Source: Rufibacter sp. XAAS-G3-1 | Lineage (GTDB): Bacteria > Bacteroidota > Bacteroidia > Cytophagales > Hymenobacteraceae | Assembly: GCF_013623775.1 (NCBI RefSeq) | Contig: NZ_JABFAM010000021.1 | Coordinates: 1-64,000 of the forward strand | Reading direction: 5' to 3' | Length of the DNA stretch: 64,000 nucleotides | The notes under the pieces: generated by a model | What the model was told of the DNA's origin: nothing | What the model saw: the letters and a program-made list of their open reading frames with translations, nothing else | Database searches by the model: none | In this document: positions 42,340-50,898 of the stretch, piece after piece | Layout: every line of letters starts with the position of its first letter | Numbering within the stretch: position 1 is the first letter of the stretch | Translations under genes and position numbers: made by a program

Positions 42340-43799
42340 TAAAAACAATTTCGTTTATAGATCTTTCCTAATGGCATTATAGCACTAATTTATCAGCACA
42401 TTAAATCAGTAACTTCTTTTTTATTCCGTCAAAATATGGACAACACATCAAAGAACACTTTCGCGTATATAATACAATATCTTTTAATGATTTACATCTA
42501 CATATATATCATTCATTATACAATACTGATATTGCATTAATTCCATTTTAAGAATTAAACTTACTTATAACATATAACAATCAAGCAGTTTAGCTAACAA
42601 AACAAACATTTATAATTAAAAATATGATCCATTCTAATCAGTTGTATATTAAACTTTATATTTATTTAAGTAGGCTTCTATTTATAAAAACCATACCTAT
42701 CAATAATAAATAATTACAGCAACACTAATACAGTAAATTCAACCTAAGTAACTAAACATAAATAACTATATATTAATTCTAATCATCCTCCTGAAAAGAT
42801 CTCAGCAACAAACAACAATTTCGTTTATTGACAGGTTTTCCAATTCGCTCACAAGATCTTTTCAGGAGAAAAAAACAGATAGCTTAATTTATCCTGATAC
42901 TTATCTACACTAATATCATATATACCTTTTAATAATAAGCATAAATAAAATAGCTACATACTTTTATAACTTTTCCAAACTAAAATTTTAGCCAGAATCA
43001 ACCATTCAATAGTTTTACACACGTAGCTTTAATACGTTTATTTTAAAATTATTAAACATCATCCACAAAGAAAATTCATCTATTTACCTGAATTCAAATT
43101 AATACAGAGTAAGCACAAGTTACTCATTGAAACGACGACGGAGACATATCTACCCACTAGTGCTATAACAGCTCTTATGACATCTAAACTTATTATCTTG
43201 ATTTTATTTCAATGTCTTCAATCAACACACGCCTCCATCAACTCTAAGTAATCAACTCATATTTACAACGAATACAGCTTTACAACATCTACTATTGCTT
43301 CTCGTATAGATTTTACAACTGGGTGCTGTTTACTTCTTTTACCTCTCAAACCCTTGGCACTTAGTTGTACAAACCTGCCAGCTGATTGAACTTAGTGCTT
43401 ACCTATGGCTAATTCTCAGACGAACTAATTTATATTAAAGCTATTACTATGTTAACGCATTATAACCAACTACTGACCAATAATTTATTAGCCATAATTC
43501 AACATAATAGTTTAATTCTGTTTTCTTTCCACAACATAGACTTATTAAACACTCCCAAGGGAGTCTTCCTTGAATCCAAAGCATTTGCTAATATTTTTAT
43601 CAATTAGATATAAAAGCAATTCACTCTTAACTAATTATTTTTAAATTAGAAGCTTATTACAGAATCAAGCCCTGTTATAATTAATTAAATCAATTATAAG
43701 CAGTAAATATTATACTAAGTTAATGCACATGTACATAAGCATTAATAACAATCATACCAGATTAACAAACAGGTTATAAACTCAGCAACAGTACTCATA
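42340..43799. other. AT-rich non-coding desert
   Basis: About 1.46 kb with no open frame above 60 codons and no recognisable RNA gene. Four 60-nt lines counted by hand (42361, 42541, 42601, 42661) contain 17, 14, 10 and 13 G+C, that is 17-28 percent, against 38 of 60 in a typical gene line (46801). On the plus strand C outnumbers G about two to one in those lines. It contains a 15-bp perfect inverted repeat (42788-42868) and a repeated ACAATTTCGTTTAT word (near 42346 and 42817). It ends at the DUF1206 start. Confidence 0.8.
42788..42868. repeat. Perfect 15-bp inverted repeat in the AT-rich desert
   Basis: CTCCTGAAAAGATCT (42788-42802) and AGATCTTTTCAGGAG (42854-42868) flank a 51-bp loop that contains the ACAATTTCGTTTAT word. 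The arms are GC-richer than the surroundings, so a structured transcript or a protein site is plausible. Confidence 0.6.
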
Positions 43800-44600
43800 A
43801 TGGATAGACAAAGAAAGCATTGGATTGAAACGTTTGCGAAAGCAGGCTACGTGGCAAAAGGATTGGTCTACATCTTAGTAGGAGGTTTAACGGCCATGGC
43901 AGCTTTGGGAATGGGCGGCAAAAAAGCTTCCAACTCAGATGCTTTTTACCAGGTAAGAGACTATCCTGGGGGAGGGTTGCTGTTAGGAATATTAGCTGTT
44001 GGTTTAGTTGGCTACTGCGTATGGAGAATGACACAGGCTTTCTATGACACAGAACACAAAGGCTCTAAAGCGAAAGGAATAGTCAAAAGAATTTCCTATG
44101 CTTTCATTGGACTATTGTATGGCTCTTTAGCTTTCCTCGCTTTTAGGATATTATCCGGTAACGGAAATAATGCAGGTGGGGGCACAAAAGAAAAAGACTT
44201 GGTTATTGGCTTGCTAGACAAGCCTTTTGGGAAATACCTAGCCATCGTTATTGGATTGATTACCATCGGCAACGGATTATATCAATTGTACAAAGGCGTA
44301 ACAGGTTCCTTTATGAAAGAGGTAAGAGGCTTACCAAGAAATCAATATAACTTCTTGAAAAAAGCAGGGCAAGCCGGTTATTCCGCCCGGGGGATTGTCT
44401 TTAGTATTATTGGCTTCTTGTTTGTAAGAGCGGCTTGGTTGCAACAACCAGAAAAAGCCGGTGGCACGGTAAGCGCTTTCTCGTTTCTGCAAAATTCACC
44501 CTCCGGCAATTTGCTGTTAGCGGTGGTTGCCATTGGTTTAATTGGCTACGGAATTTTCATGTTTGTACAGGCCAAATACAGCGACATTTCCATAGATTAA
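43800..44600 (+). CDS. DUF1206 membrane protein
   Basis: A 266-residue inner-membrane protein of three repeated DUF1206 units, each with two spans. The units begin FAKAGYVAKGLVYILVGG, KRISYAFIGLLYGSLAF and KAGQAGYSARGIVFSIIG. The G-Y-x-A-(K/R)-G-x-V-(Y/F) pattern at the head of repeats is characteristic. Function unknown. It is AT-richer than most neighbours and follows the long AT-rich gap; a strong terminator ends it. Confidence 0.88.
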   Translation: MDRQRKHWIETFAKAGYVAKGLVYILVGGLTAMAALGMGGKKASNSDAFYQVRDYPGGGLLLGILAVGLVGYCVWRMTQAFYDTEHKGSKAKGIVKRISYAFIGLLYGSLAFLAFRILSGNGNNAGGGTKEKDLVIGLLDKPFGKYLAIVIGLITIGNGLYQLYKGVTGSFMKEVRGLPRNQYNFLKKAGQAGYSARGIVFSIIGFLFVRAAWLQQPEKAGGTVSAFSFLQNSPSGNLLLAVVAIGLIGYGIFMFVQAKYSDISID

Positions 44601-44624
44601 CGGAGCAGAGAAAGAGCAGAAAAA

Positions 44625-44676
44625 GAGCCGCTGTTTTCTGCCTCCCAAAAGGGAAAGAAAGCAGCGGCTCTGTTTT
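44625..44676 (+). terminator. Terminator of the DUF1206 gene
   Basis: Stem GAGCCGCTG / CAGCGGCTC (with further pairing CCTCCC / GGGAAAG inside) followed by TGTTTT. Confidence 0.8.
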
Positions 44677-44773
44677 AAGTCTAATTTCAGAAAAAGACAA
44701 TCAAAACGTCTGCCCCTCTCTTCCTGGGGTCACGTGAGTATTTCTTCTGCCAGATACTTGCTAACTTCCGGCC

Positions 44774-45706
44774 ATGCAAACAATCCCCTTTTATATAGTA
44801 GACGTCTTCGCTGATGCGCCTTATAAAGGAAATCAGCTGGCGGTGTTTCTACGGGCCCAGAACCTATCTACAAAGCAGATGCAGCAGATGGCGCAGGAAA
44901 TAGGCTTCGCAGAATCTTCGTTCATTTTATCAGACGCACCCCTAGGGCAAGGCTTTGACACCAGAATCTTCACGGTAGAGTATGAAGTGCCTTTTGCGGG
45001 TCATCCCACGCTGGGCACTGCCTTTGTGATCCAGCAATTCATCTTGCAGGAACAGGTACCAGCGCTAAACCTACAGCTGAAAGTGGGCCAGATACCGGTG
45101 TCCTTCACTTATTCCAACAACAAGCCAACGTTCTTGATGATGCGGCAAATCAATCCGAACTTCGGTGACCCGTTGGCCAAAGAACGCATGGCAGAGCTTC
45201 TTGGGGTATCCATTGAAGCGCTCCAGCCGGAGTTTCCCGTGCAGGAAGTCTCTACGGGTTTGCCGTTCCTGATTGTCCCGCTGCAGAAGTTGGCAGACAT
45301 GCAGAGACTACGGCTACCGCCTGAGAGGCTCTTCGCTTTTCTTCAGGAACACGGCCTGTACAAAGAGCAACGCCCCGATGGCCTCACGGTGGCGCTCTAC
45401 TTCTTCTGCCCCGAAACCTATTCGCCCGATCATCAGGTGAACGCCCGCATGTTGGCGCTGGAAAACGGACAGGTCATTGAAGACGCCGCTACCGGAAGCG
45501 CCAATGGCTGTTTACTGGGATATCTCCTCAAGCACCGCTATTTCCAAAAGGACAATCTGGAATTACTGGTAGAGCAAGGCTATGAAATCAACCGAAATGC
45601 CATCATCAAGCTGAAAGGCCAGGTAATCGCAGCAGATCAATATGAAGTGAACGTAGGCGGCCAGGTACAACTCATCGCGAAAGGAGAATGGCATGTTCCC
45701 TCTTAA
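44774..45706 (+). CDS. PhzF-family epimerase/isomerase-like protein
   Basis: A 310-residue protein of the diaminopimelate-epimerase fold. IPFYIVDVFADAPYKGNQLAVFL and the catalytic Glu in EIGFAESSFIL (near 45) match PhzF; VPFAGHPTLGTAFVI and the C-terminal EDAATGSANGCLLGYLL are family signatures. PhzF isomerises an intermediate in phenazine synthesis, but most homologues, as here without other phz genes, have unknown substrates. Its stop overlaps the amidohydrolase start by 14 bp. Confidence 0.92.
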   Translation: MQTIPFYIVDVFADAPYKGNQLAVFLRAQNLSTKQMQQMAQEIGFAESSFILSDAPLGQGFDTRIFTVEYEVPFAGHPTLGTAFVIQQFILQEQVPALNLQLKVGQIPVSFTYSNNKPTFLMMRQINPNFGDPLAKERMAELLGVSIEALQPEFPVQEVSTGLPFLIVPLQKLADMQRLRLPPERLFAFLQEHGLYKEQRPDGLTVALYFFCPETYSPDHQVNARMLALENGQVIEDAATGSANGCLLGYLLKHRYFQKDNLELLVEQGYEINRNAIIKLKGQVIAADQYEVNVGGQVQLIAKGEWHVPS

Positions 45707-47009
45707 CCTAAAAACCACCTTGAAAAGATTCGCCGCGTTTTTGCCCTCCCTACTGTTTCTGGTAACGTTTTCGGTGAGTTTTGCCCAAACAAGGCCTAAA
45801 ACGGATTCCGTCTTCGTCCTGAAACCCAGCCAGGTGTTTGACGGACACCACCTGCAGAAAGATTGGGTGGTGGTGGTGCAAGGCGAGCGCATTCTTGCCG
45901 CCGGGCCAGCCAAGACGGTATCCGTTCCACTGAATGCCCGCCAACTGGAACTGCCGGGACAAACGCTTCTGCCTGGTTTCATTGAGGGCCACTCCCACTT
46001 GCTGCTGCACCCGTACAATGAGACCTCGTGGAACGATCAGGTCTTGAAGGAAGCCGATGCCCTTCGGGTAGCCCGTGCCACGGTACACGCCCGCAATACG
46101 CTCTTGGCTGGCTTCACCACCGTGCGGGATCTTGGCTCAGAAGGGGCCGAGTACGCAGACGTTGGGCTGAAACAAGCCATTGACCAAGGCATTATCCCCG
46201 GGCCGCGCATGCTGGTGGCCGGGAAAGCGATGATCGCCACGGGCAGCTACGGCCCCAAAGGCTTTGATCCGGCGTTTGAGGTTCCGCAGGGGGCCGAGGC
46301 CGCCGATGGAGTAGACAACATCACCCGGGTAGTCAGGGATCAGATTGGCAAAGGGGCCGATGTGGTGAAAGTCTACGCCGATTACCGCTGGGGCCCTAAC
46401 GGCGAAGCCATGCCTACGTTTACCCTAACCGAGCTGAAACTGATTGTAGAGATTGCCGCCAGTAGCGGTCGCCCGGTGGTGGCCCATGCCAGCACACCCG
46501 AAGGCATGCGCCGCGCTGCCGAGGCCGGGGTGGAAACCATTGAACACGGCGACGGTGCCACGCCCAAGGTCTTCAAATTGATGGCCCGCCAAAACGTGGC
46601 CCTCTGCCCCACCCTCGCCGCTGGCGATGCCATTCTCCAATACAACGGCTGGCGCAAAGGGCAAGACCCAGAACCTGCCCGCCTCACCCAGAAGCGCGCC
46701 AACTTCAAAGCCGCCCTAAAAGCCAAAGTACCCATTGTGGTGGGCGGTGACGTAGGGGTTTTCCCGCACGGCGACAATGCCCGCGAGATGGAGATGCTGG
46801 TAGACTACGGCATGCCTACCCTGGACGTGCTTCGCGCCGCCACCTCTGGCAACGCCAAACGCTTCCACCTGGACAACCGCCTGGGCACCATCAAAGCAGG
46901 CCTCTTAGCCGATTTGATTTCGGTTTCGGGAGATCCTACCACAGACATTACCGCTATCCGGAAGGTACAGTTGGTGATGAAAGGCGGCCACATCTACCGG
47001 CAACCCTAG
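45693..47009 (+). CDS. Exported metal-dependent amidohydrolase
   Basis: A 438-residue protein with a signal peptide (LPSLLFLVTFSVSFAQ). Metal ligands are in GFIEGHSHLLLH, the Lys in DVVKVYADYRWGP, His in VVAHASTPEG and IEHGDG, and Asp in VVGGDVGVFPHGDN. It belongs to the imidazolonepropionase/Xaa-Pro dipeptidase-like branch of exported amidohydrolases, which commonly cleave cyclic amides or dipeptides. It overlaps the PhzF gene by 14 bp; the pairing suggests a shared peptide or amino-acid-derived substrate, which is only inference. Confidence 0.9.
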   Translation: MFPLNLKTTLKRFAAFLPSLLFLVTFSVSFAQTRPKTDSVFVLKPSQVFDGHHLQKDWVVVVQGERILAAGPAKTVSVPLNARQLELPGQTLLPGFIEGHSHLLLHPYNETSWNDQVLKEADALRVARATVHARNTLLAGFTTVRDLGSEGAEYADVGLKQAIDQGIIPGPRMLVAGKAMIATGSYGPKGFDPAFEVPQGAEAADGVDNITRVVRDQIGKGADVVKVYADYRWGPNGEAMPTFTLTELKLIVEIAASSGRPVVAHASTPEGMRRAAEAGVETIEHGDGATPKVFKLMARQNVALCPTLAAGDAILQYNGWRKGQDPEPARLTQKRANFKAALKAKVPIVVGGDVGVFPHGDNAREMEMLVDYGMPTLDVLRAATSGNAKRFHLDNRLGTIKAGLLADLISVSGDPTTDITAIRKVQLVMKGGHIYRQP

Positions 47010-47176
47010 CCAAAGATCAACTCTCCTCAAAGACTCCCTTTTTGAGCTTGTTTTCAGAAAAACAGGGTTAAAGCAGAGCCTTTTGCAAGTATGGGTAGGT
47101 TCTTATGCCGATGCCACCTGATTTGAGTCCACCCCTTACATGCGCTGATCTTGAAGAGAAAAATAACAAACCTCTT

Positions 47177-47206
47177 CTATGGCGCGGAAGTAAATCTGCG
47201 CCATAG
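47177..47206 (+). repeat. Palindromic repeat G, copy 2
   Basis: CTATGGCGCGGA-AGTAAA-TCTGCGCCATAG, differing by one base from 10603-10632. Confidence 0.75.
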
Positions 47207-47235
47207 GACGTGTACCGCAACCCACCCTTTTCGCC

Positions 47236-47392
47236 GTTGCTGGTGTTCTCCCCATAGCCGTCAGGCTAAGAAGGAATGTGTACGACGTTACAGGGTAACG
47301 TCGCTACGGAATACCCGGCCATGTAGCCTCGTTACCCTGTAACGAGGTACTTGTGCCCTTAGCCTGACGGCTATGGTGTGATCACCAGCAAC
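47236..47392 (+). mobile_element. Cloverleaf element E, copy 2
   Basis: 157 bp with ends GTTGCTGGTG / CACCAGCAAC extended by CCATAGCCGTCAGGCTAAG pairing with CTTAGCCTGACGGCTATGG. Inside lie GACGTTACAGGGTAACGTC and CCTCGTTACCCTGTAACGAGG. Differences from copy 1 at 22448 are often compensated within the stems (CCTGTAAC against GTTACCCT), which suggests selection on folding. Confidence 0.75.
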
Positions 47393-47563
47393 TTCTACTC
47401 AGTTCAGTTTGATGGAAGTTTTAAGAAGGGAGCCGATAAAGGATTGTTGGTGATAACACCAACAATGGCCCGGAAAAATGGCACGCAAACCCAGAACGCC
47501 AGAACGCCTCCTTCTTCTCTACAATTATGAAGAAGACTTTTTAAGGTAATTGAGTATTAGACC

Positions 47564-47625
47564 AAACGAAGAACCCGTTTTAGGCCTGTTTTTCTAAAAA
47601 CGAGCCTAAAACGGGTTCTTCGTTT
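47564..47625 (-). terminator. Long hairpin F terminator of the PD40 gene
   Basis: Arms AAACGAAGAACCCGTTTTAG and complement, 62 bp in all, starting 18 bp past the stop at 47643. It contains the dispersed hairpin F core. Confidence 0.75.
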
Positions 47626-47642
47626 AGTTTAAAGCTTTCTTC

Positions 47643-48530
47643 TTACTGGTTCGCGACAAAACTTAGATGGGTTCCCTTGGGGCTCACCGCCAATCTGGTG
47701 ATATGCTTGACCCCGTATTGGCTGAAGTCTGCAATCTCTGTCCAACGTTGCGGGGTACCTGGGCGAAACGCATAAAGCTTGGCACCTTGCGCCATGAGTA
47801 GAAGTCCGTCTGGCAACCACGCGAAATCCTGGATGCCCGGTAAGGCCTGAATAAGCACCTGCCGTTCTCCTGTTTTCAGGTTCCATTGCCTGATTTCCGC
47901 TACTGAATCTGAGACAGGTACCAGGTAAGAAATGGCGGGTATCCGAGGCACTTTATGCAGACTTCGGCCTATGGATTCTTCCAACTTTACAGTTGTCTTG
48001 GTACTGGGCACTGCCAAATGCAGGCTCATAGGCGGTTGCTCTGGAAACGCCGCCACCAGCAACGTGTCTTGGTTATACCATACATGGTACCCAATCAACT
48101 GAGGCATCTCCAGCAACAGGGCAGGCTGACTGGTTCCGGCTTTCAGCGGGAAACGCCATAGATGCTGCTCTTTTCCGCGCACCACAGAGAAACTTTTCCC
48201 GTCTGGTGTCACCAAGGGGGAATATTCTGCTTCTGGCGTATTGGTGAGTTGCTGGGTTTTCTTCCTTGCCAGAAAATACTGGAAAATATTGGTCTGCTGT
48301 CCATCCCGCTGTGAGGTAAACAGAATAGACTTCCCGTCTGGCGTAAAGCTGGGCTGATTGTCATAGCCGGGCCGTTGGGTAATATTAGTCGGTACCCCAA
48401 CCTGTACGTCTTCCTTCTGGCTTTTTAGCGTGACCAGAAATACCTCAGTGTCTGGAATACCCTGCGCGGTCGCACCTGTCCCCCACATACCCAACAGCCA
48501 AGTACAAATGATTCGTTTAAGTGGAGCCAT
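47643..48530 (-). CDS. Exported PD40/WD40-like beta-propeller protein
   Basis: A 295-residue protein with a signal peptide (IICTWLLGMWGTGATAQG). Repeated TolB-like blades are visible: FTPDGKSILFTSQRDG, VTPDGKSFSVVRG and AVSPKGTHLSFVANQ at the very end. It looks like a stand-alone periplasmic propeller, shorter than TolB and without its N-terminal domain. The role is probably protein binding. Single gene. Confidence 0.82.
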   Translation of the reverse strand: MAPLKRIICTWLLGMWGTGATAQGIPDTEVFLVTLKSQKEDVQVGVPTNITQRPGYDNQPSFTPDGKSILFTSQRDGQQTNIFQYFLARKKTQQLTNTPEAEYSPLVTPDGKSFSVVRGKEQHLWRFPLKAGTSQPALLLEMPQLIGYHVWYNQDTLLVAAFPEQPPMSLHLAVPSTKTTVKLEESIGRSLHKVPRIPAISYLVPVSDSVAEIRQWNLKTGERQVLIQALPGIQDFAWLPDGLLLMAQGAKLYAFRPGTPQRWTEIADFSQYGVKHITRLAVSPKGTHLSFVANQ

Positions 48531-48677
48531 ATTTTTGGTTGAACGCTTTATCTGTATTTAACATAAACTATTAACTAAGGACACATATAGAATTACTCCG
48601 CCCCCACTTCTTTCAAGTGATTACATTAAAAGTAAACTTACCTGAAAGAAAGGCATACTAGCACATTAGGCTGGAAT

Positions 48678-48722
48678 AAACAAAAGAGCGCCTCCCTACC
48701 CAGGGAGACGCTCTTTTGTTTT
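48678..48722 (-). terminator. Terminator of the DUF2461 gene
   Basis: AAACAAAAGAGCGCCTCCCT with complement AGGGAGACGCTCTTTTGTTT around a short loop, just beyond a MITE remnant downstream of the stop at 48812. Confidence 0.75.
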
Positions 48723-48723
48723 A

Positions 48724-48778
48724 AGAGCTTGTTTAACTTTCATCTTTGCGCTGCAAACCTAAAATGTAAACAAGCTCT
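48724..48778 (+). mobile_element. MITE-like element D, internally deleted copy
   Basis: 55 bp: AGAGCTTGTTTAACTTTCAT, then TTTGCGCTGCAAACC and TGTAAACAAGCTCT. Both ends are kept but about 107 bp of the middle is missing. Confidence 0.7.
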
Positions 48779-48811
48779 AAACCGATTTCCAGAAAACGGC
48801 CATGAAATGGA

Positions 48812-49510
48812 TTATACTTCCTCGGCCTTCAGTTCTTTCAACTCCTTCATAGGTCTGAGGAAGAAATCATTCAGGGGTTTGACTGCTTTCATCGCCGCCA
48901 GGCATTCCTCATAAAGGCGCTCACTGGTGACTACTTCATCTGGGAGCATGTAGGTGGTGTTCCAGCTTTTGTGCCGAAGCAGGTCAATGGCGGGGTTTTC
49001 ACTGTCATAGCCTTTGGGGGTGGTTTTCAGTTTCTCGCCGCCCAGGCCCGCGTAGTATTTCTGGAACGAAGGACTGTGGAGAATTCCTTTCAGCTCATCA
49101 TAATTGTAGTCAATCTCCTGCCGGATGGCCTTCAGTTCCGGAGCCGGGGGCATCCAGACACCGCCCGCCAGAAAAGACCCATCATTGGGGCTGATGTGCA
49201 GGTAAAAACCGGGGTTGATGGTCTTGCGGCCGCCCTCGGCCAGGTAGGCGCAGATGTGGTCTTTGTAAGGACGTTTGTCGGTGGAGAAACGCACATCGCG
49301 ATAAATGCGGAACATGAGGTCTTTGGGCTCCTGTCCTTCCAGGGCTGGCTCAAACGCGGACGCCCCTTTGAGCAAGGTTTTCAGAAAAGAGATAAAATCC
49401 AGGCGGGCGGCATCATAGCGGCTGCGGTTCTGCTCAAACCAATCGCGCTGGTTGTGCTGCCGCAAGTCCCGGATAAATTCTAAGGTAGACGGATCTAGGT
49501 GTTTCTTCAT
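48812..49510 (-). CDS. DUF2461 family protein
   Basis: A 232-residue protein starting at MKKHLDPSTLEFIRDLRQHN; the longer frame to 49618 is not supported by the family. The signature blocks are NQRDWFEQNRSRYDAARLDF, FRIYRDVRFSTDKRPYKDHI, GFYLHISPNDGSFLAGGVW and the C-terminal FLRPMKELKELKAEE. The family is widespread in Bacteroidota and has no proven function. Single gene. Confidence 0.9.
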   Translation of the reverse strand: MKKHLDPSTLEFIRDLRQHNQRDWFEQNRSRYDAARLDFISFLKTLLKGASAFEPALEGQEPKDLMFRIYRDVRFSTDKRPYKDHICAYLAEGGRKTINPGFYLHISPNDGSFLAGGVWMPPAPELKAIRQEIDYNYDELKGILHSPSFQKYYAGLGGEKLKTTPKGYDSENPAIDLLRHKSWNTTYMLPDEVVTSERLYEECLAAMKAVKPLNDFFLRPMKELKELKAEEV

Positions 49511-49698
49511 GAGGTCTTGTAAGATTGGCAAATTGCCCTGGGTTGAAAACAAGTGCGCGGCAAAGTAAGTTCTACGCACCCCGCCCCGTAGGCTGGAAAG
49601 GTTTGTTCCCGTTTTCAAGTGATTTTACAGAAAACAGCCTCAAAACCGGATTGCCTGCAAAAAGGGGGTATAAACCTGACCTTACGCAAAACTGGCGG

Positions 49699-49763
49699 TG
49701 GTTCCCGGCGAGTCTGGAGACTCACTTCATCCTTTGTCACGAGACGGGAGTCTCGCGCCAGTT
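49699..49763 (+). repeat. Palindromic repeat B, copy 4
   Basis: GGTTCCCGGCGAGTCTGGAG to GGGAGTCTCGCGCCAGTT, closely like 30471-30534 and followed in the same way by repeat C and a hairpin F fragment. The whole gap 49511-50071 has no gene. Confidence 0.7.
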
Positions 49764-49770
49764 GGTTTTA

Positions 49771-49803
49771 AACCTGTGAGGTCTTGGAGACCTCACAGGT
49801 TTT
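49771..49803 (+). repeat. Palindromic repeat C, copy 3
   Basis: AACCTGTGAGGTCTTGGAG / ACCTCACAGGTTTT. Followed by TTTTGGGCCTGTTTTCCGCG, a half copy of hairpin F. Confidence 0.7.
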
Positions 49804-50071
49804 CGTGTTTTGGGCCTGTTTTCCGCGATGCCGCTTGCTCCAAAGACCTTGTAGTGTCTTTAGACCTACGAGTGTCTGCTCCGATGCCGTTTCCAGCCTG
49901 TTTTCCTTAAACCTTCCCCAAAAGAAACCTGCAGCCGTTGGCCAACATTAAACGCACGTTTCCGTTCTGCTGGTATCTGCGGGCTGTTTCTTTGGCAGCG
50001 GCGTTTACCTACCCTGGCAGACTGGGGAATGACACGCAACTCTCGCTAATGCAGGGATGCGGATTCGGCTA

Positions 50072-50896
50072 CTACCTACTGCTGTTTCCCATCACGTACA
50101 TTTCCTCTAAGGTAGGGTGCACGCTGCCTCCTTCGGGCTCCAGAGTGACGGCAAAGGCCTGGGCTTCCTCAATGGACTTCATCCGGAGAAGGGTGCTTTC
50201 CGTGGCTTTCACTACCCCGGCATCAATCGGTTTGCCTTGCGCCAGGGCCCAAAGCTGGTATTGGCGGCCCGAGGGTGCCGCCGGTAAGTTGGCGGGATCA
50301 AAATACACTTCTTTGGTTTCCTGGTTCCAGAAGACAGTGGCCTGCGCCTGGGGGTGCTGGGTTACTCCTTTTAACTGCACCGCCAGCGTCTGCGGATTGC
50401 GCAGCACGCCCAGTAAATTCTCTGATTGCAGGCTCCGGTTCTCTAGCTGATGCACCTGCAAGGCATACTGCCGGGTGGTCTGTTGGGCAGTGAGCAGTTC
50501 ATGGCGGGTATCACGCAGGCGGCTGTATAAGTACACGTTGGCGGCGGCACTCAGCACCAAGAGAATGACAGCCGCTATTTGCCACCAACGGCTGGTTTCT
50601 CTGGCGGAAGTACTGGCAGCAGCAGGATTCAGGGGCAAGACCTTTCCGGCGGAGGCGGTGCTGGTTTCTGCGGTGGCCTGTAGGTGACGTAAAATCTGTT
50701 TTTCCAATTCGGGGCGCGGAGCCTGGGCATGGGTGAGCGCATACGCTTCCATGGTCTGCAGGCACTCCTCCAGGGCGGTGCGCACGGCGGGGTGCTGCGC
50801 GGCCAGGCGCTCCACTTCCTCGCTTTCTGCGGGCGTGAGGCCACCGGCTGCGTACAGCTCCAGTACTCCTGAATCTATGTACTCCTGTGTATTCAA
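50072..50896 (-). CDS. Anti-sigma factor, RskA family
   Basis: A 274-residue membrane protein. The N-terminal anti-sigma part has YIDSGVLELYAAGGLTPAES. A single membrane span lies near 105-122 (WWQIAAVILLVLSAAANVYLY). The C-terminal RskA domain is periplasmic (TVFWNQETKEVYFDPANLPAAPSGRQYQLWAL, ESTLLRMKSI, TLEPEGGSVHPT). It is expected to hold the neighbouring sigma factor inactive until processed. TTG start, 2 bp after the sigma gene stop. Confidence 0.9.
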   Translation of the reverse strand: MNTQEYIDSGVLELYAAGGLTPAESEEVERLAAQHPAVRTALEECLQTMEAYALTHAQAPRPELEKQILRHLQATAETSTASAGKVLPLNPAAASTSARETSRWWQIAAVILLVLSAAANVYLYSRLRDTRHELLTAQQTTRQYALQVHQLENRSLQSENLLGVLRNPQTLAVQLKGVTQHPQAQATVFWNQETKEVYFDPANLPAAPSGRQYQLWALAQGKPIDAGVVKATESTLLRMKSIEEAQAFAVTLEPEGGSVHPTLEEMYVMGNSSR

Positions 50897-50898
50897 CT

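Larger units (their letters stand above)
47010..47563. other. Repeat-bearing gap after the amidohydrolase
   Basis: No gene. It contains a hairpin F copy near 47040-47075, palindromic repeat G copy 2 and cloverleaf element E copy 2. The stretch 47393-47560 shows nothing recognisable. Confidence 0.6.

Noticed and set aside
44774-45706. Phenazine biosynthesis cluster
   Set aside because: Only a PhzF-like gene is present; the neighbour is an amidohydrolase and no other phz gene is seen.
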